Assembly (NCBI GenBank): GCA_027886175.1
Contig: JAJNNQ010000026.1
Location: 30,894,001 to 30,958,000, forward strand
Reading direction: 5' to 3'
Length of the DNA stretch: 64,000 nucleotides
Source: Phylloscopus collybita
Taxonomy: Eukaryota > Chordata > Aves > Passeriformes > Phylloscopidae
Below are positions 48,240 to 60,348 of this stretch, piece by piece (the first letter of the stretch is position 1; every line of letters begins with the position of its first letter). The position numbers were made by a program, and so were the translations under genes. Below the pieces are notes generated by a model. It was not told the DNA's origin. It saw only the letters and a list, made by a program, of their open reading frames with translations, and made no database searches.

Positions 48240-50774
48240 CTGAACAGCTTGTTCTGCCTTTTCCTTCACAAGAATCACATACTCATCTTCCATTTTTTGA
48301 TTGATACTGTCTGACTATTTTTCTTCAAAGACCATCTCTTTATAATCATCATTTGCATCACTTATGTTCTTTAAAGAGACAAATGTAAACTTTAAAAAAT
48401 GATTAGCTACTTTTAAACAGCTGAAAACAGAGGAAATTCAGCTAATATTGGAGACAAAACTGCGTGATCCGGACATGGACATCTGTTGTTCATGAAGTCA
48501 GGGTACTTTCTGAAACATTCAGCTGAGTAGTGTATTTCAAGAAGTACTTTTCACTGACATAGTTAATAGTAGTTCTGGGTTCAAAACACATCTATTCATA
48601 TATGTAGGTGAAACTCTTAAAGTATTTTTAAAACAATCTGATCAAGTGTTCTTATGTATATCATCTTCATCCAAAAATTTCAGGTATAGAGTTATTGATG
48701 GATATGCTGAAAAGTTATCATTGTTTGAATCCCCTAATGATAAGATATCCTACTTGTTTTATTGGCACAAGTCACATCTGTGCGAACATAAATTTGTAAA
48801 ATTTTAATGACATATCATTTATTTTTACATACCTGTTATCCTGGTTCAAGTTCTGTCTTATACAAGTACATTAACGATACTGTACTGAAACAAATAACTG
48901 CTGTGCATGATAAAGAACTCATGAGTAAGCCCTGCTACCTAGACTTCACAGTACATCTGCAGTCGAGTAGGTTCTGGCCTTTATCAGCTGGTGTTCCGTT
49001 GAGTTTTTCACTTCTATTTCTGAGGACTTTTTGAGGTGGTGGGGTGTTTTTATACAAAGATAAAAGTGTTTGTCAAAGTTGCCAGGTGCTTGGAAGAGAT
49101 TTATTGTCATCCAGCAGCAGCTGATATGGCAACTGCTACCATACCTGACACAGATGGCTATTCTTCACGTTCTGCCACACAGGCTACTAGATCAGTATAA
49201 AAGCAGGTTGGAGGATGCTATAATACTGACAGGAGATCAGCAACTGAACAGTTTCACCTCACTACAATAATCTTTTCAGGATTTCAGGTGCTTCTTTCAT
49301 CGTATTTATATATGAACTCAGGAGGTGTCTCTATGGTTGTAGTATATAGGTATAATCAACATTTTTATGGTAAAATAAGCATTGAGAAAAATATGTATCT
49401 CTTGAGATTAAAGTTTTTTGTATGCGGGATAATTATCTTGCCATTTCTTATTCCAAAATGAGGCAAATGATGGCCTCATTTCTTAAAAGCGGTACTTTAG
49501 AATATTACAACAGGAAAATTTAAGAATTCTGGAATTAAGGATTAGGCAATATTGATTGGTTTGATCTACATTTTTATACTATACTTCTATAAAACAGAGC
49601 GAATACCCATAAAGCCAAGGAGAGGTTTTCGGTTTTATGCTTTTCATTCTTTGCTTGAGGGCTTGTGTTGGGAAAAAAAAAAAAATATATCATTGCTTTA
49701 AATCACTTAGGGGGGGAAAAATGTATTCTAGACCAGGAAAGATATGTATAAGGGCGTCAAAAGACAAATAAAACATTTTTATGGGGTTTAGAATACAGTT
49801 GTTTACCAGTGAATGCTTGTCTACATAGATTTCGTTCTCAGTATGCATACATAAATACACAGGTCAAATTCATACTGCCAGAACTGCCTCCTGATACTGT
49901 GCCTGTAGTCAAGAGGTCAAGTTGTTTGAGCACACCACTGTGGATTTACAACTGATCAAGACATGACCTAAAATATTTTTTTCTTTGGGTTTTCTCTTGT
50001 TGTTCTTGTTGTTGTTTGGGGGGGTGGGGTGGTGGTGTTAGATTGGGTTTTATAGTGGAAAAAATAGAGAAGGAACAACAATGCATCCCCAAAAGTAATA
50101 GCTGCACTTATGTGTATGCAGAAGCAAATCTATGTCTTTCTTATTGGAAGAAATAAGACTATTAAAAAGCTAAATGAGAAGTGCTCTTGGATGAGTAAGA
50201 TCTTTAATACACTTGTGTATCCAGAGTAGTAGAAATGTGTCAATCTGTTAAACCTGATGAACTCTTCTATACTTACAGATTTAGTGTATTTATTAATAAC
50301 CTGTATTACTAAAACTTGAGAAAAAATACTGATTACACACTCAGTTTTGCACTTTCTGAAAAATGGGTACTATGTACTTTTCATATATTTTAGAATAGTT
50401 ATTCTTATCTGACAATCAGTGGATATATTACAGCAAGTTCTAAGATACCTTGGAGTAGCAGGGACCTCTAGAAAAGGACTATGAGAGATGAGATATATCA
50501 GGCAGAAAAATGTATTTTTTGATCTGGTCTCCAGGTGTGCTTTTCCACTGCCGTGACATTTCTTGTGGTAAATGTTTTGTAAATATATTTATTCTTAGAA
50601 AAAAACATTATCATTATAGAAATGTTTTCATGTGACCAGAGAGGGTGATCTAAGTTCTCAATCGTATGTCTGTTAGCACTCTGCAAAGTTCTGCATGACT
50701 TTTTCAGTTTCCCATGCTCTGCCAGCAAGTAATTGCCCAACAAGCAACAATTGACACAAATTGAATACAGGGAA

Positions 50775-50883
50775 CTTTCCTTCCTTCTGTCCTTCCTGCC
50801 TTCCTTTCTCTCTTTCTTTCCTCTCTTTCTTCTCTCTCCTTTCTCTCTTTTCTCTTTTTCCCTCTTTTTCTTTCTTTTTTTCC
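50775..50883 (+). repeat. C/T-rich (pyrimidine) tract
   Basis: About 109 bases almost purely of C and T, with TTCC, CTTT and TCTC units, directly abutting the left end of a CR1 fragment. The Lys/Arg/Glu-rich frames on the minus strand here are artefacts. Confidence 0.93.
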
Positions 50884-50886
50884 TGC

Positions 50887-51075
50887 TAGGGTAGCCGAGC
50901 ATTGAAACAGGTTGTCCAAAGAGACTGCAGTTTCCATCTTTGGAGACATTTAGAATTGAACTGGACAATGTCCTGAGAAACCTGTTGTAGTTGACCCTAC
51001 TGTGAGCAGGTGAGGTTAAATTAGATAAACTTCAGAGGTCCCTTCAAACCTCAGTTATTCTGGGATTCTGTGGTG
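50887..51075 (+). mobile_element. CR1 LINE 3' terminal fragment, sense
   Basis: About 190 bp resembling the last part of CR1. GCATTGAAACAGGTTGTCC, ATCTTTGGAGACATTTAGAA, GGACAATGTCCTGAG and CAGAGGTCCCTTCAAACCTC appear in order, ending near GGGATTCTGTGG. It is strongly 5'-truncated and begins at the end of a pyrimidine tract. Confidence 0.83.
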
Positions 51076-54000
51076 CCCTGTAATGGTTTTGTAATGTAAT
51101 GTAAGAATTGCCTTTCAGACACGTTAAATAAACTCTTAGAATTTACTTCTATGCAAGTATCTAGTTAGTCATCGAGAGTGGGATTCATCTCTCTTGTAGC
51201 TATCCATTAATTAATCTGTGTAAACTATGTCCCCGTAATAAATGAAGAAAAATCGCACCATCTGCTTTAGACGTCTGTTCTGGGATAGAATGCAAACTTC
51301 TTTCCTTAATATATACTATTCTGCTTCTTTGTACTTTTGGTTTTAGCAAAGAAATTGAATATTGTTTTGACTTTTCTGTTTGTGTAATGTATGTGGATCG
51401 TGGAGCTCACAAAGACATTTGAAAGACAAAACCTGGTAGAACCAGATATGAATGTTAACAACACATCTGCTACTACACAGCAGCTAACTGGATTTACTTC
51501 TATTATGGAGAAAAACATACATTAAACAAATACTTTAATGAAGTGGATTTTCATCCCTCTATTAAGTCACCTACTTTCACTGCCTGTGTTCAATATTTCA
51601 TTATTCCTTTTAAGACAGCCTAACATATGAAATATGTTCTGAACATATATCAACAATAATCAAATTGATACATTACTACAAAGCTCTTCATGTATTATTA
51701 TGCTTAAAATCTTACTCTGCAAAAATTGTAATTTTGATGACATTATTGAATAAATGCTCCTAGCACAAAGCAAAATTCGGGGTTTTGAGTTTTACACACT
51801 GTTTTTCTTTATAAGGTAATGCTTTTTCAGTTTTCTCCTTAATCAAGTTCTATTCAATTACAGCAGTGTACACTTGGTTTCTGAAAAATGTTGAAACTAC
51901 ATGATGTCTTTGACTTCTAATCCTGCTTTATCATATTGAATTGTTTATGTTATATTCACTGGATTTGTCATCACTCTCATTATTCCTTTAAGCTCTGCCT
52001 TTTATCAGTTTGGCCAGATGTATTACTATTCATTCCATTGTAATTTCCCTGTTCTCAATATCTGTAATCATATGCTGTTTTTAAACATATGGCATTATAT
52101 CTGCTACATCAAGAAGGTAATTATTTTTGACATAGTGAAGTTACTAGCTATGTAGGTTACCATGGAATTTCATGCAAAGTGAGTGCTTTGAACATTGATC
52201 CATTATTTGTACTGTATTTGTAACTGCTAGAAGCTTGAACTTGGTAACTTTCCAGACTTCTTTCACAAGCAGTCATTTTCCCTAGAGTTCTGATAAAAAA
52301 GACCCAGAAAATTAATTGCAAGCTTGGCCTACTTCTGGTTTTACTTAAGTGCAACCTGCTGCCCTGCATTTTGATAGTCTCTAACTTTTAAGTGTATTTT
52401 TTATTGTGATTGCTTTGTGTTCAGACTTCTAAGCAAGCCAGGTATATAGGAAAATCTGTGGGAATTCTATGTAAATGGCTGTCACAACAGAAATTAAAAG
52501 AAATTAAAAGAAATTAAACCTTTCATTTATAAACTATACATAATTTAGTATTTTCTAGGTTTCTGTATCAAAATAAATTTAAATTCCCTTTTGAGCTGAC
52601 AAATATCTTCTATTTTCTAATCATCAAAAGTGTTCTAGTAATATTTAAATGTCTTCTAGGCTTTGCAGTGTCCATCTGCGCAGAGGTTCATTGTGCTTGA
52701 TATTCCCAGCTACTTTAAAGAAGAAAGAATCATGATATTGGGAATAAAACTCTTGGCATACCTGCCAATGATAGCAGATGTTGAGTTTCAGGTATGAGGT
52801 GATTTGAGAAAAGCATGCCAATCAGAATCTCCTGTCATTTAGTTTCAAAGCCAATGAGATCTATGAGCATCACTTACTCCTGGAACAGAAAAATCCTCAA
52901 TAGCATCTTCTCTCTTTGAAAAATAGTACTCTAAGAAACTTCCTGCAGGCATAGTTTATTTCCATATGATTGTAAAACAAACAAACAAACAAAAACCAAA
53001 CACAAAACAACAAAAATGTGCATTGACTAGTACAAGTATTTCTGGGTTAAGGGGGTCATTGTTTTTCCAGTAAGTCAAAATATTTTCCTGATTTTTTTGA
53101 ATACTGTCAGCATTCTATGTTAAGATTGATTTATTTTGTAGGTTTTCAAACAAACCGAACTTCATAATATGTGGGCTAACATTCAACAGCATAGCAAGTG
53201 TACTTTTTGAAGTACGGTTGTACGGTTTTGAAAATCTTAAAATGTCTTTTGTGCAGTGGGTTCTGAGGAGCCTAAAAGATTAGGATTAGGATTACTTTTC
53301 TTTGAAGAATAGCAAATAAAAGATATGAGGTGTTCCACGTAGGTCACATTTTGCATTTACATTTCATAGCAGTTAGTGCAATCACTGAATTAATTATTCT
53401 TTGCTCTTAAATATTATTTTGAATATATTCAAAATAAATCATAATGACCAACTTCTGCAGTTTAAAATAACACGGGATTTTAGAGTAATGAGAACCTCTG
53501 AGTAAGTCTTTCTCTTGTTATTTGTTCAAAAAACCTATTATTGGGTATAATATGAAAAGTATCCCAAATGCACAGATTGCTTCTCAAAGATACTGTTAGA
53601 GTCCCTGGAGTTAAATAATCCTTAGGGATGATTTAGCAGCATTCAAGAAGTGTAAACCCTGTCAGTTCAGCTTTTCCTTCATTTTAGTTAGAAGTAGAGA
53701 GGTTCCTGTATGATTCCCTTGAGTGAGTAACTGCTCACCAGCAGTGATAAGTTCTCATGGTATCTGGGATCTGAACCAAGGAGAGGAGTACAATAGGAAG
53801 GTTGCACTGCTGGATTCTAGTGCAAGATCTCTAGTCCTGTAATTGAAAAACATTGTCCAAAATCTTACCAAACTTAACCTGTACTGGTTTAAATAATGTG
53901 AATTCCTGCTCAGGAAAAAAAAAAAAAAAAAAATTAATGGAAATAGTTCTTTTCCTTTGGCCGGATCTCTGCTTACATGGACATTACAGTAAATAGAGGA

Positions 54001-55689
54001 ACTGTTGGCTGACCATTATTAGTAAGTTTCGGTTTTGTTATGAGATCAGTCATATCTATACAGATGTAAAGAGGCTACTGTGCTTTGGAAAATAAAAGAA
54101 GGAAAAAACAAAATCTTCCAAAATGCTGTGACATGTTTGTAATGAAGGGAATTGTAGGATGGGGAGAGTAAAAAGGAAAATCATATGATGTAGATGGATG
54201 GGGAATGTTTTAGGGTCAGGACAAGATAAAACAAATGTATGCATGGTGAGGCAACAAGATAGGATATTCAGGATGACATGTTTAGGAACAAAACTTGGAA
54301 CAGTACCTGTTATTAGCCTGAAGAAAAATAAGTTGCTTGTACTCTTCCTGGGTACCCCTCAGCTTCTGTCAATGTATCAATCTTAAAATTTTCCATATTT
54401 ACCCTGGTGGAAGCAAGAGGTAATACCTTCTCACCAGTAAAGCAGTAGCCCTACTACAGTGTATCAAGTTGCCTCACCATTTTCTCTCATCACCTCAAAT
54501 TTTAACAGGTTTGTAGAGTTGTAAGCAACAGTGGCTTCTGCACCTCAGACCTTTGACCAGAGGGTTTGTGTTATTTCAGGTAGCCATTAAATCTTTATGT
54601 GCAGTTATGGAAAACATAAAATGACTTCATAAGCCAATCCTATTTTTTCTTTTCATGTCACATGGGTCAACTTGTCATAAAGATTAAACTGATTACTCAA
54701 TACTCTGGAGATAATTGTGCCTGATTAACAGTAAGATGCCCTGTCACTGGCTTACTTCCCAGCAATTTTTCATACATAGCTTTTCTTTTTTTCTTCTTCA
54801 CAAAAAGAAAGGTACAAGACATTTTTCACTATTAGCAAGTACATAATGTGGAGCTGGAGCAATTTCTCTCAAGTCTTTGTTGTCTTAGCTCTGCTTCAGA
54901 AATTAGAGGTGCCTTAAATACGTTTAAATGACTGTTCCTAACACTGTCCATTTATGTATAACTAAGCAGTTGCTAAGTGTCTGTTTGCAGGAGAAAAATG
55001 CTATGCCTATTCTGCATATCCAAATAGATCAAGAATATACCAAATTAAAACTGTTTTGTTGTTCTTATTAGCTGAAAAAAGCTGCTCTTCATCTAAAGTT
55101 TGTACCTTACAGCTTTTCAGTCACTATTTTCTGGCTTTTTGGGCTAAAGAAAACAAATGTTTTAGCTTATCTTGGCATGATTTATTGTAAAAATTTTTTT
55201 TTTCTTCCAGGCTGGGCAGATGCAAGGCTGTTAATCCTTACTTACATCATGATTTGCATTATAGCAAACTCTCATATATTCAAATACCAAAGAGATGCTG
55301 CAGTTTAAAGTATCACAAACACTAAGTCATATGGCAGTTCAGTCATTGTGTGTATCACAAGCAGGTTTTACACTATTAACTCTAAAATAATAATTTGAGG
55401 ATGATCATTTAGAACTATTTGTTGTTCATAATTTATTTGGTATTACAATAATTAAGTCAGGAAAGTTTGGAGGGGATAAAATATACTGAAGGTAGTCACT
55501 TTAGAAATATGAGTTCCTATCTAGTCTTTCATTATGTAAGTAGGAATGAAAGAATCAGAATATTTTTCCTTACACAAAACAGCAATTCTGTTCCAGTGTT
55601 GTGCATCATGGGTAGCATTGTCTTTAAATTCTGGAGTTAATTTCTCACCCACCACACAACACAATTATCCAGCTGATTTCTGAATATTT
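51076..55689. other. Non-coding stretch with a weak exon candidate
   Basis: AT-rich, with a (CAAA)n patch at about 52975-53017, a short (AGAAATTAAA)n repeat at 52490-52519 and A19 at 53915-53933. A 44-codon open frame bounded by possible splice sites at 52660-52791 is discussed as a finding but is not called as an exon. Confidence 0.5.
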
Positions 55690-56010
55690 GTTCCAGAAGG
55701 ATACTGTGAGGGGCAGTATGAAAAGCTTTGCTGAAGTCCAAAAAGATTACACCTAATGGCTTCCCTAGATAACTAGATGAGTTACCCTGTCGTAGAAGGA
55801 AATCAAGTTAGATATGCAGGACTCCCTGTTCATGTGGCTGTGCTGGCTGTGACTGATGACTGTGTTGCTCTCCAGGTGTTTTTCAATACTTCTCAGAATT
55901 GTATTTTCCATGATTTTGATGGGTATTGGAGTGAGACTGACAGGCCTGTAGTTCCCAGGGTCCTCCTTGAAGACCAGGACAACATTTTCTAGCTTCCAAT
56001 TAACTGAGAC
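55690..56010 (-). pseudogene. CR1-type LINE reverse transcriptase fragment, antisense
   Basis: The minus-strand frame here includes D-P-G-N-Y-R-P-V-S-L-T, then K-I-M-E, an S-Q-H-like motif and an F-Y-D-R-V-T motif. This is the motif order of a non-LTR retrotransposon reverse transcriptase, and avian CR1 open reading frame 2 is the best match. The fragment covers only the N-terminal part of the reverse-transcriptase domain. It runs into non-homologous sequence on both sides and lacks the catalytic YxDD region, so it is dead. It lies well away from the 3'-end CR1 pieces, so it is probably a remnant of a different, longer insertion. Confidence 0.78.
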
Positions 56011-58006
56011 CTCTTTGGATTCCAAAGACCACTTGAAAATCATCAATATAAATGGATTATTTTGAATATATTTATCTTCGTAAATATTAGTAAAAATAAT
56101 AGGGTTTTTTATTGGTGAGAGGTATTTAACTCTTTTATACTTTAACATAGAAGCAATTCTGAGGGAATTTTAAACAAAAGACAATTATTAGTGGTATGGA
56201 AGAAAATATAGGGTTTTATATACACCTCAATATTAAAAAAAATGATACCTTAAACATTCTTTTAAGAATTAACTTCAGCATGACTGGTAGTATCTGCATT
56301 TGATTTGAGGGGTAAGAACTATCCAATATATGATTTTTCTTTTTTCTCTGTTGAAGAGAGAAAAGACACTGATACTGGACAATCTGCTGCATGTGTTTTA
56401 TTCCGAACAGCATGTTTCAAACTTCATGTTATGCAATGCTCCAGTATTTCCTCTGAAAGTTAACCTTGGCATCAGATGTTTCAGTTATTCTGGCATTTGT
56501 GGTTTCTGTGGTTTCTGCAAACCCTTTTCATATAAGCAGAGTATGTTTCAGACCTTTAGAAATATCATTACTTCCAAATCTGAATGACTGTCAGCCTCCA
56601 AAAATATAGAACTCTTCCAAGATGCATTGAATCTGATTAGTTCAGCTATCTCTCCATGAGTTCTCATAATAATTGGAAGAAGGAGAATCAGTACCTGTTT
56701 AGACACTCAACTGCAGCTTTTAGCTGTGGCTATTATGCCATCTGGTAAACAAGCTTTACATGTTGACTAGATTTATGTGAATGTGGTTACAACCCATGTG
56801 GTTCTTCTAGACCAAATTTTTTTTTTATTATTATAAAATTTATTTTAGTACTTTGAAATTAAAAATTTTGAATTTCAAAATTAAAAAATATAAATTAAGA
56901 ATTGCATTATCAGGATTAGAAATGGATTTTGTTAACTATGCCTATGTTTTCATTGGTCTATATCAAAAAGCTGCAGGGGAAAAGAAATGAAGGGGTTTAA
57001 TTTTTTTTTCCATATCATGCATTGAAGCAGACAGGTCTATTATTCTACTCATTTCTTAAGTTAATTCTTCTGTCTAAAATAAGTTAAATTTTGTCTTCTA
57101 GTAGTTGCTTGCCTTTTATATGCCACCTTTTTCCTTAACCTCAAATGTAGGAAGGAAATAAAGTATCTATCAGCAATGCTCTGGTGCTAAGTTATAATCC
57201 TGACCACCTCTAAAACTCTGAACCATTAAACCTTACAGGTTTTATTTAAGACTACTGGACAGCCATCATGTTGAAAGATAGGTTCCTGTTCAAAACTAAA
57301 AAATAAAGCCAAGTTCTATAATACTGACTCATCCAAAATTCCTCAGTTATGGGAGATTTTTTTCACCGTAACCTCACTGGATTGTTTTTCCCACATTGAA
57401 TAGACTTTCTCAGGATCAAGTAAAGAACTGTTAAATTCTGTTATTTATCTTCCATTCACTTAAACACAGTAGCTTCAGGAATTGTATGAAACAATATGTG
57501 AGGACAAGAACTTGGCAGACTTTAAGAATTTACATTCCTATATGGTCAATAGTCCAGGAAATGAACCTCAGCAGCTCACATAAATAAATATATAAGAATT
57601 GCTTGGTTAGAAATTCAGCCTTCAAACTTTTTTTTTAAAGATTTAGATTGTTCATATTAACAGCATGTTGTATGTATTAGAATTGCCAGCTCCTGGTCAA
57701 GGAATAAAACCAGCATCCTCCAACCACAGTATGCAGAGAAAGTTATACCTATATTGAGTATGGAGCACTTCAGTGTAAATTCACTGTATTTTACTTGACC
57801 TGCTTCTACAGGCAAAGCATATATTAGATAATAATTTAGATCATTTTTTCAGTTATTCTTCCATTAACTAGTATGGCTGATCAGGAATTGGCACTACTGG
57901 CATGGAAACTGCATTGAATTTTGGTTTAGAATGAAACACATCTGCTTTGTCATGTTCAGGTTTATGTTTGTCTGCCTACTCTAGCCTACATCCCCAAATT
58001 ACTTCT
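56011..58006. other. Non-coding AT-rich stretch
   Basis: No gene or transposable element recognised. Short open frames here have no family resemblance. Confidence 0.6.
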
Positions 58007-58010
58007 GGGG

Positions 58011-58406
58011 TGTCCTGGTTTAGGGCAAATTTTGGGAGGAAACCTCCAAATGGGGGCCCTCTAGAAAGCAAATTCAAGCAGCCCCTCCCCCAGCTGGTTC
58101 AGGGAAAAATTTCCTTAGAGAAAAAAGTGAAAAAAAAAAAAGTTTGTTCAACAAGAAAAGTGTTCACAAGCATAAAAAATGAATAATATCAAACAACAAA
58201 ACCTCTCACTGCTCTGAAGAGTGATGGCAAAAATTGAGAAAGTCCTTGCCATGGATGTAGCTTGCTTAGCTCACCCAATCCCTTAATAGTCCCTCTGGTG
58301 CTGCTGGAAAATGCTGTCTTGGGCCCTGGTGGGACACAGATATGAGCTCTGGGTATTCTCTGGGTTCACAGTCCAGAACAGATTTAAACAGTTACAAGGA
58401 AAGGGG

Positions 58407-58461
<55 letters not shown>

Positions 58462-58720
58462 GTCTCTGCCTCAGCCAGCTAAAAACCAAAAAAAGCAAAG
58501 GAGATCTCTGTGTCGCTGTCTGTCTGTGCTGCAGACAACACAGTCCAGGAGCAGAATGCAGATGAGTGAGTGCAGTTTCTCCAAACAAACTGCACCCTCC
58601 TTCTTTTCCCCCTTAGCTTTCAGAACCAGTCTTAAAGCTGTAGAACTTAATGTCCAGCATAAACAGAACAGACACTTGGGTATACAAACACCAAAAGTCA
58701 CCCCAGGGCATGGGGTCACA
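58011..58720 (-). mobile_element. Probable passerine ERV solo LTR, antisense
   Basis: About 710 bp beginning TGTCCTGGTTTAGGGC and ending GGGGTCACA, flanked on both sides by GGGG (58007-58010 and 58721-58724), a possible 4-bp duplication. Minus-strand reading gives TGTGACCCC at the start and AACCAGGACA at the end, a common end for songbird ERV LTRs. Features recalled from this LTR type, in order, are AACCTCCAAATG, AACAAGAAAAGTG, CACTGCTCTGAAGAGTGATG and GGGTTCACAGTCCAGAAC. An A53 run sits inside it. The boundaries are less certain than for the 5-bp-flanked LTRs because GGGG is low complexity. Confidence 0.62.
58407..58459 (+). repeat. Poly(A) run, A53, inside LTR
   Basis: 53 uninterrupted adenines, corresponding to a T-run in the sense orientation of the surrounding LTR. 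This is the longest homopolymer in the window. Its exact length is unreliable because such runs are difficult to sequence. Confidence 0.9.
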
Positions 58721-58724
58721 GGGG

Positions 58725-60343
58725 AAGTCTTTGAGAATATAGGAAATAAATGGCTGCAGACACCCTTCTCATTTAACATCATGTCCTTTCTGTTTCCTAT
58801 TCTCTTCGAAAGCGTAGTAACATGTCTGACACAGCAGCACAGTGAAGCACTTGAGTAAACACATTGTTTGGACATCTTGGGACTCATAGAAATTCCTGAG
58901 TTTTCATAAAATGAAATGCTGTTACTTTCCATCTTTTGAGATGGAGTTTTTGCTTTGGGGCATCTTAACACATTTATGAATTTTGAAGTCTTGGAAAATA
59001 TTGCCAACTCCAGTATCCCAACTTGTGAAAAGTGTTCTTTTTATCTTTTCAGTTTTTATAATTACAGTTACAGTATCTTCTATATTTCTCCTGGATTTTG
59101 GAGATCTTTCTTTTTAAATCGAGTTGCTAATTTGTGCTGTGTAACTGTGTAAAATGAATATTGGAAACATACAGCAGAGAAACAAGGCCATGCCTTTAGT
59201 GCAGTAACAGCTCTTGTCCTTTGCATGTTTTCTTAAGATAGTTAGAACCTCCTTTCTTTATCATTTCCTTATCATAATATGAAGTATTTCAGACATCTAA
59301 AAAATAATTATTACAATATACATTTCTAAATTTGAGCCAGTAACTGCTAGCTTGAACCTACTTCATCAGCATTAATACAAGAATCAATAAAGGCTCAGAA
59401 ATGAAAGAAAAATATGTACATATTATTATCTTCTCTTTCTCAACTGTAAATAATATTTAAGTCTCTTACATTTTAGAATTATATTTCTTTGTAACTAGAT
59501 GATTTCACTAAAATATTTACTTAGATTTGAACATAAATGGCACAACAACAGTACAGTGAGTTGTACTCACTGCATAAGTGAGATTTCTATTGAATAGATG
59601 AATAAACATTTCTCAAAGGTACAAGTAAAATAAATAATTATTTAAATTGTTCTGATTATTTATAATATACCTTTAAACATGCCAGTTCGCATCTATTAAA
59701 TAAATATGATTCCAAGAGTGACTTTTTTTTCTTCCTGGGAGTCTCCCATATAGTAAGCATAAAAAGTTTATTGGTGCATCCACCTAAGGCTGATGTTGTA
59801 CTCATTAATTTGGGGTATTTTTAATTTTATATTTAGGTTTCTTGTTTCGGTTGTCTGTGCCGGTTTTGTTCTGGAACATATCCATAATGCCAGATATAAC
59901 CAATATTCACTTGAGCTTCAATGTAAACAATAAGATACTGCTTCAATGCCACTAGCAGAATTCTCATCTGAAAGGCGGGAAGGCGGGTCTTTTTTTTTTT
60001 TTTTTTACTCCTCAGTGTTATAATAAGACTACATATCTAGAAATATCCATGCTTCTGTAGGTATGTGCTTCATAAGAAAGCAAGTTCTGTGTACAGTCCT
60101 ACAAGCATTTGTTAACGGGTGTAATGTTTCCTGTCATGAACTTGATTTTACTGTATGCAAGTTGCAGAAGCTAAGCCTCAGTTAGCTGTATATGTTTTGC
60201 TACGCCAATTTTAAAATCTTTGTAGGCTCTATGAGTTTTTCTTTCTAAAAATGTAGATACTTTGTTTATGCATATTATACAGTCTTTCATTGAGTTATCC
60301 TTCGATAGTTATTTCAAGTGATTTTTACTGAAGGACCCTCTTT
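58725..60343. other. Non-coding AT-rich stretch
   Basis: No exon or element recognised. A T17 run lies at 59990-60006. Confidence 0.6.
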
Positions 60344-60348
60344 GTTAC
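60344..60348. repeat. Target-site duplication GTTAC, left copy
   Basis: GTTAC immediately before TGTCCTGGG. The identical copy is at 61141-61145. Confidence 0.87.

Larger units (their letters stand above)
47246..50774. other. Presumed intron downstream of exon C, first part
   Basis: It begins with a consensus donor GTGAGT. It contains the T/G-rich tract and (GATT)5 listed separately. No continuation exon beginning at phase 1 was recognised. Confidence 0.55.

Noticed and set aside
50498..50968. 156-codon minus-strand frame with a Lys/Arg/Glu-rich middle
   Set aside because: The charged part is the pyrimidine tract read in reverse, and the right end lies in CR1 sequence.
58283..59007. Open frames of 84 to 178 codons, including one with a poly-Lys run
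   Set aside because: They are mostly within the probable LTR at 58011-58720 and its A53 run. The 178-codon minus frame also begins in unremarkable flanking sequence and matches no known protein.
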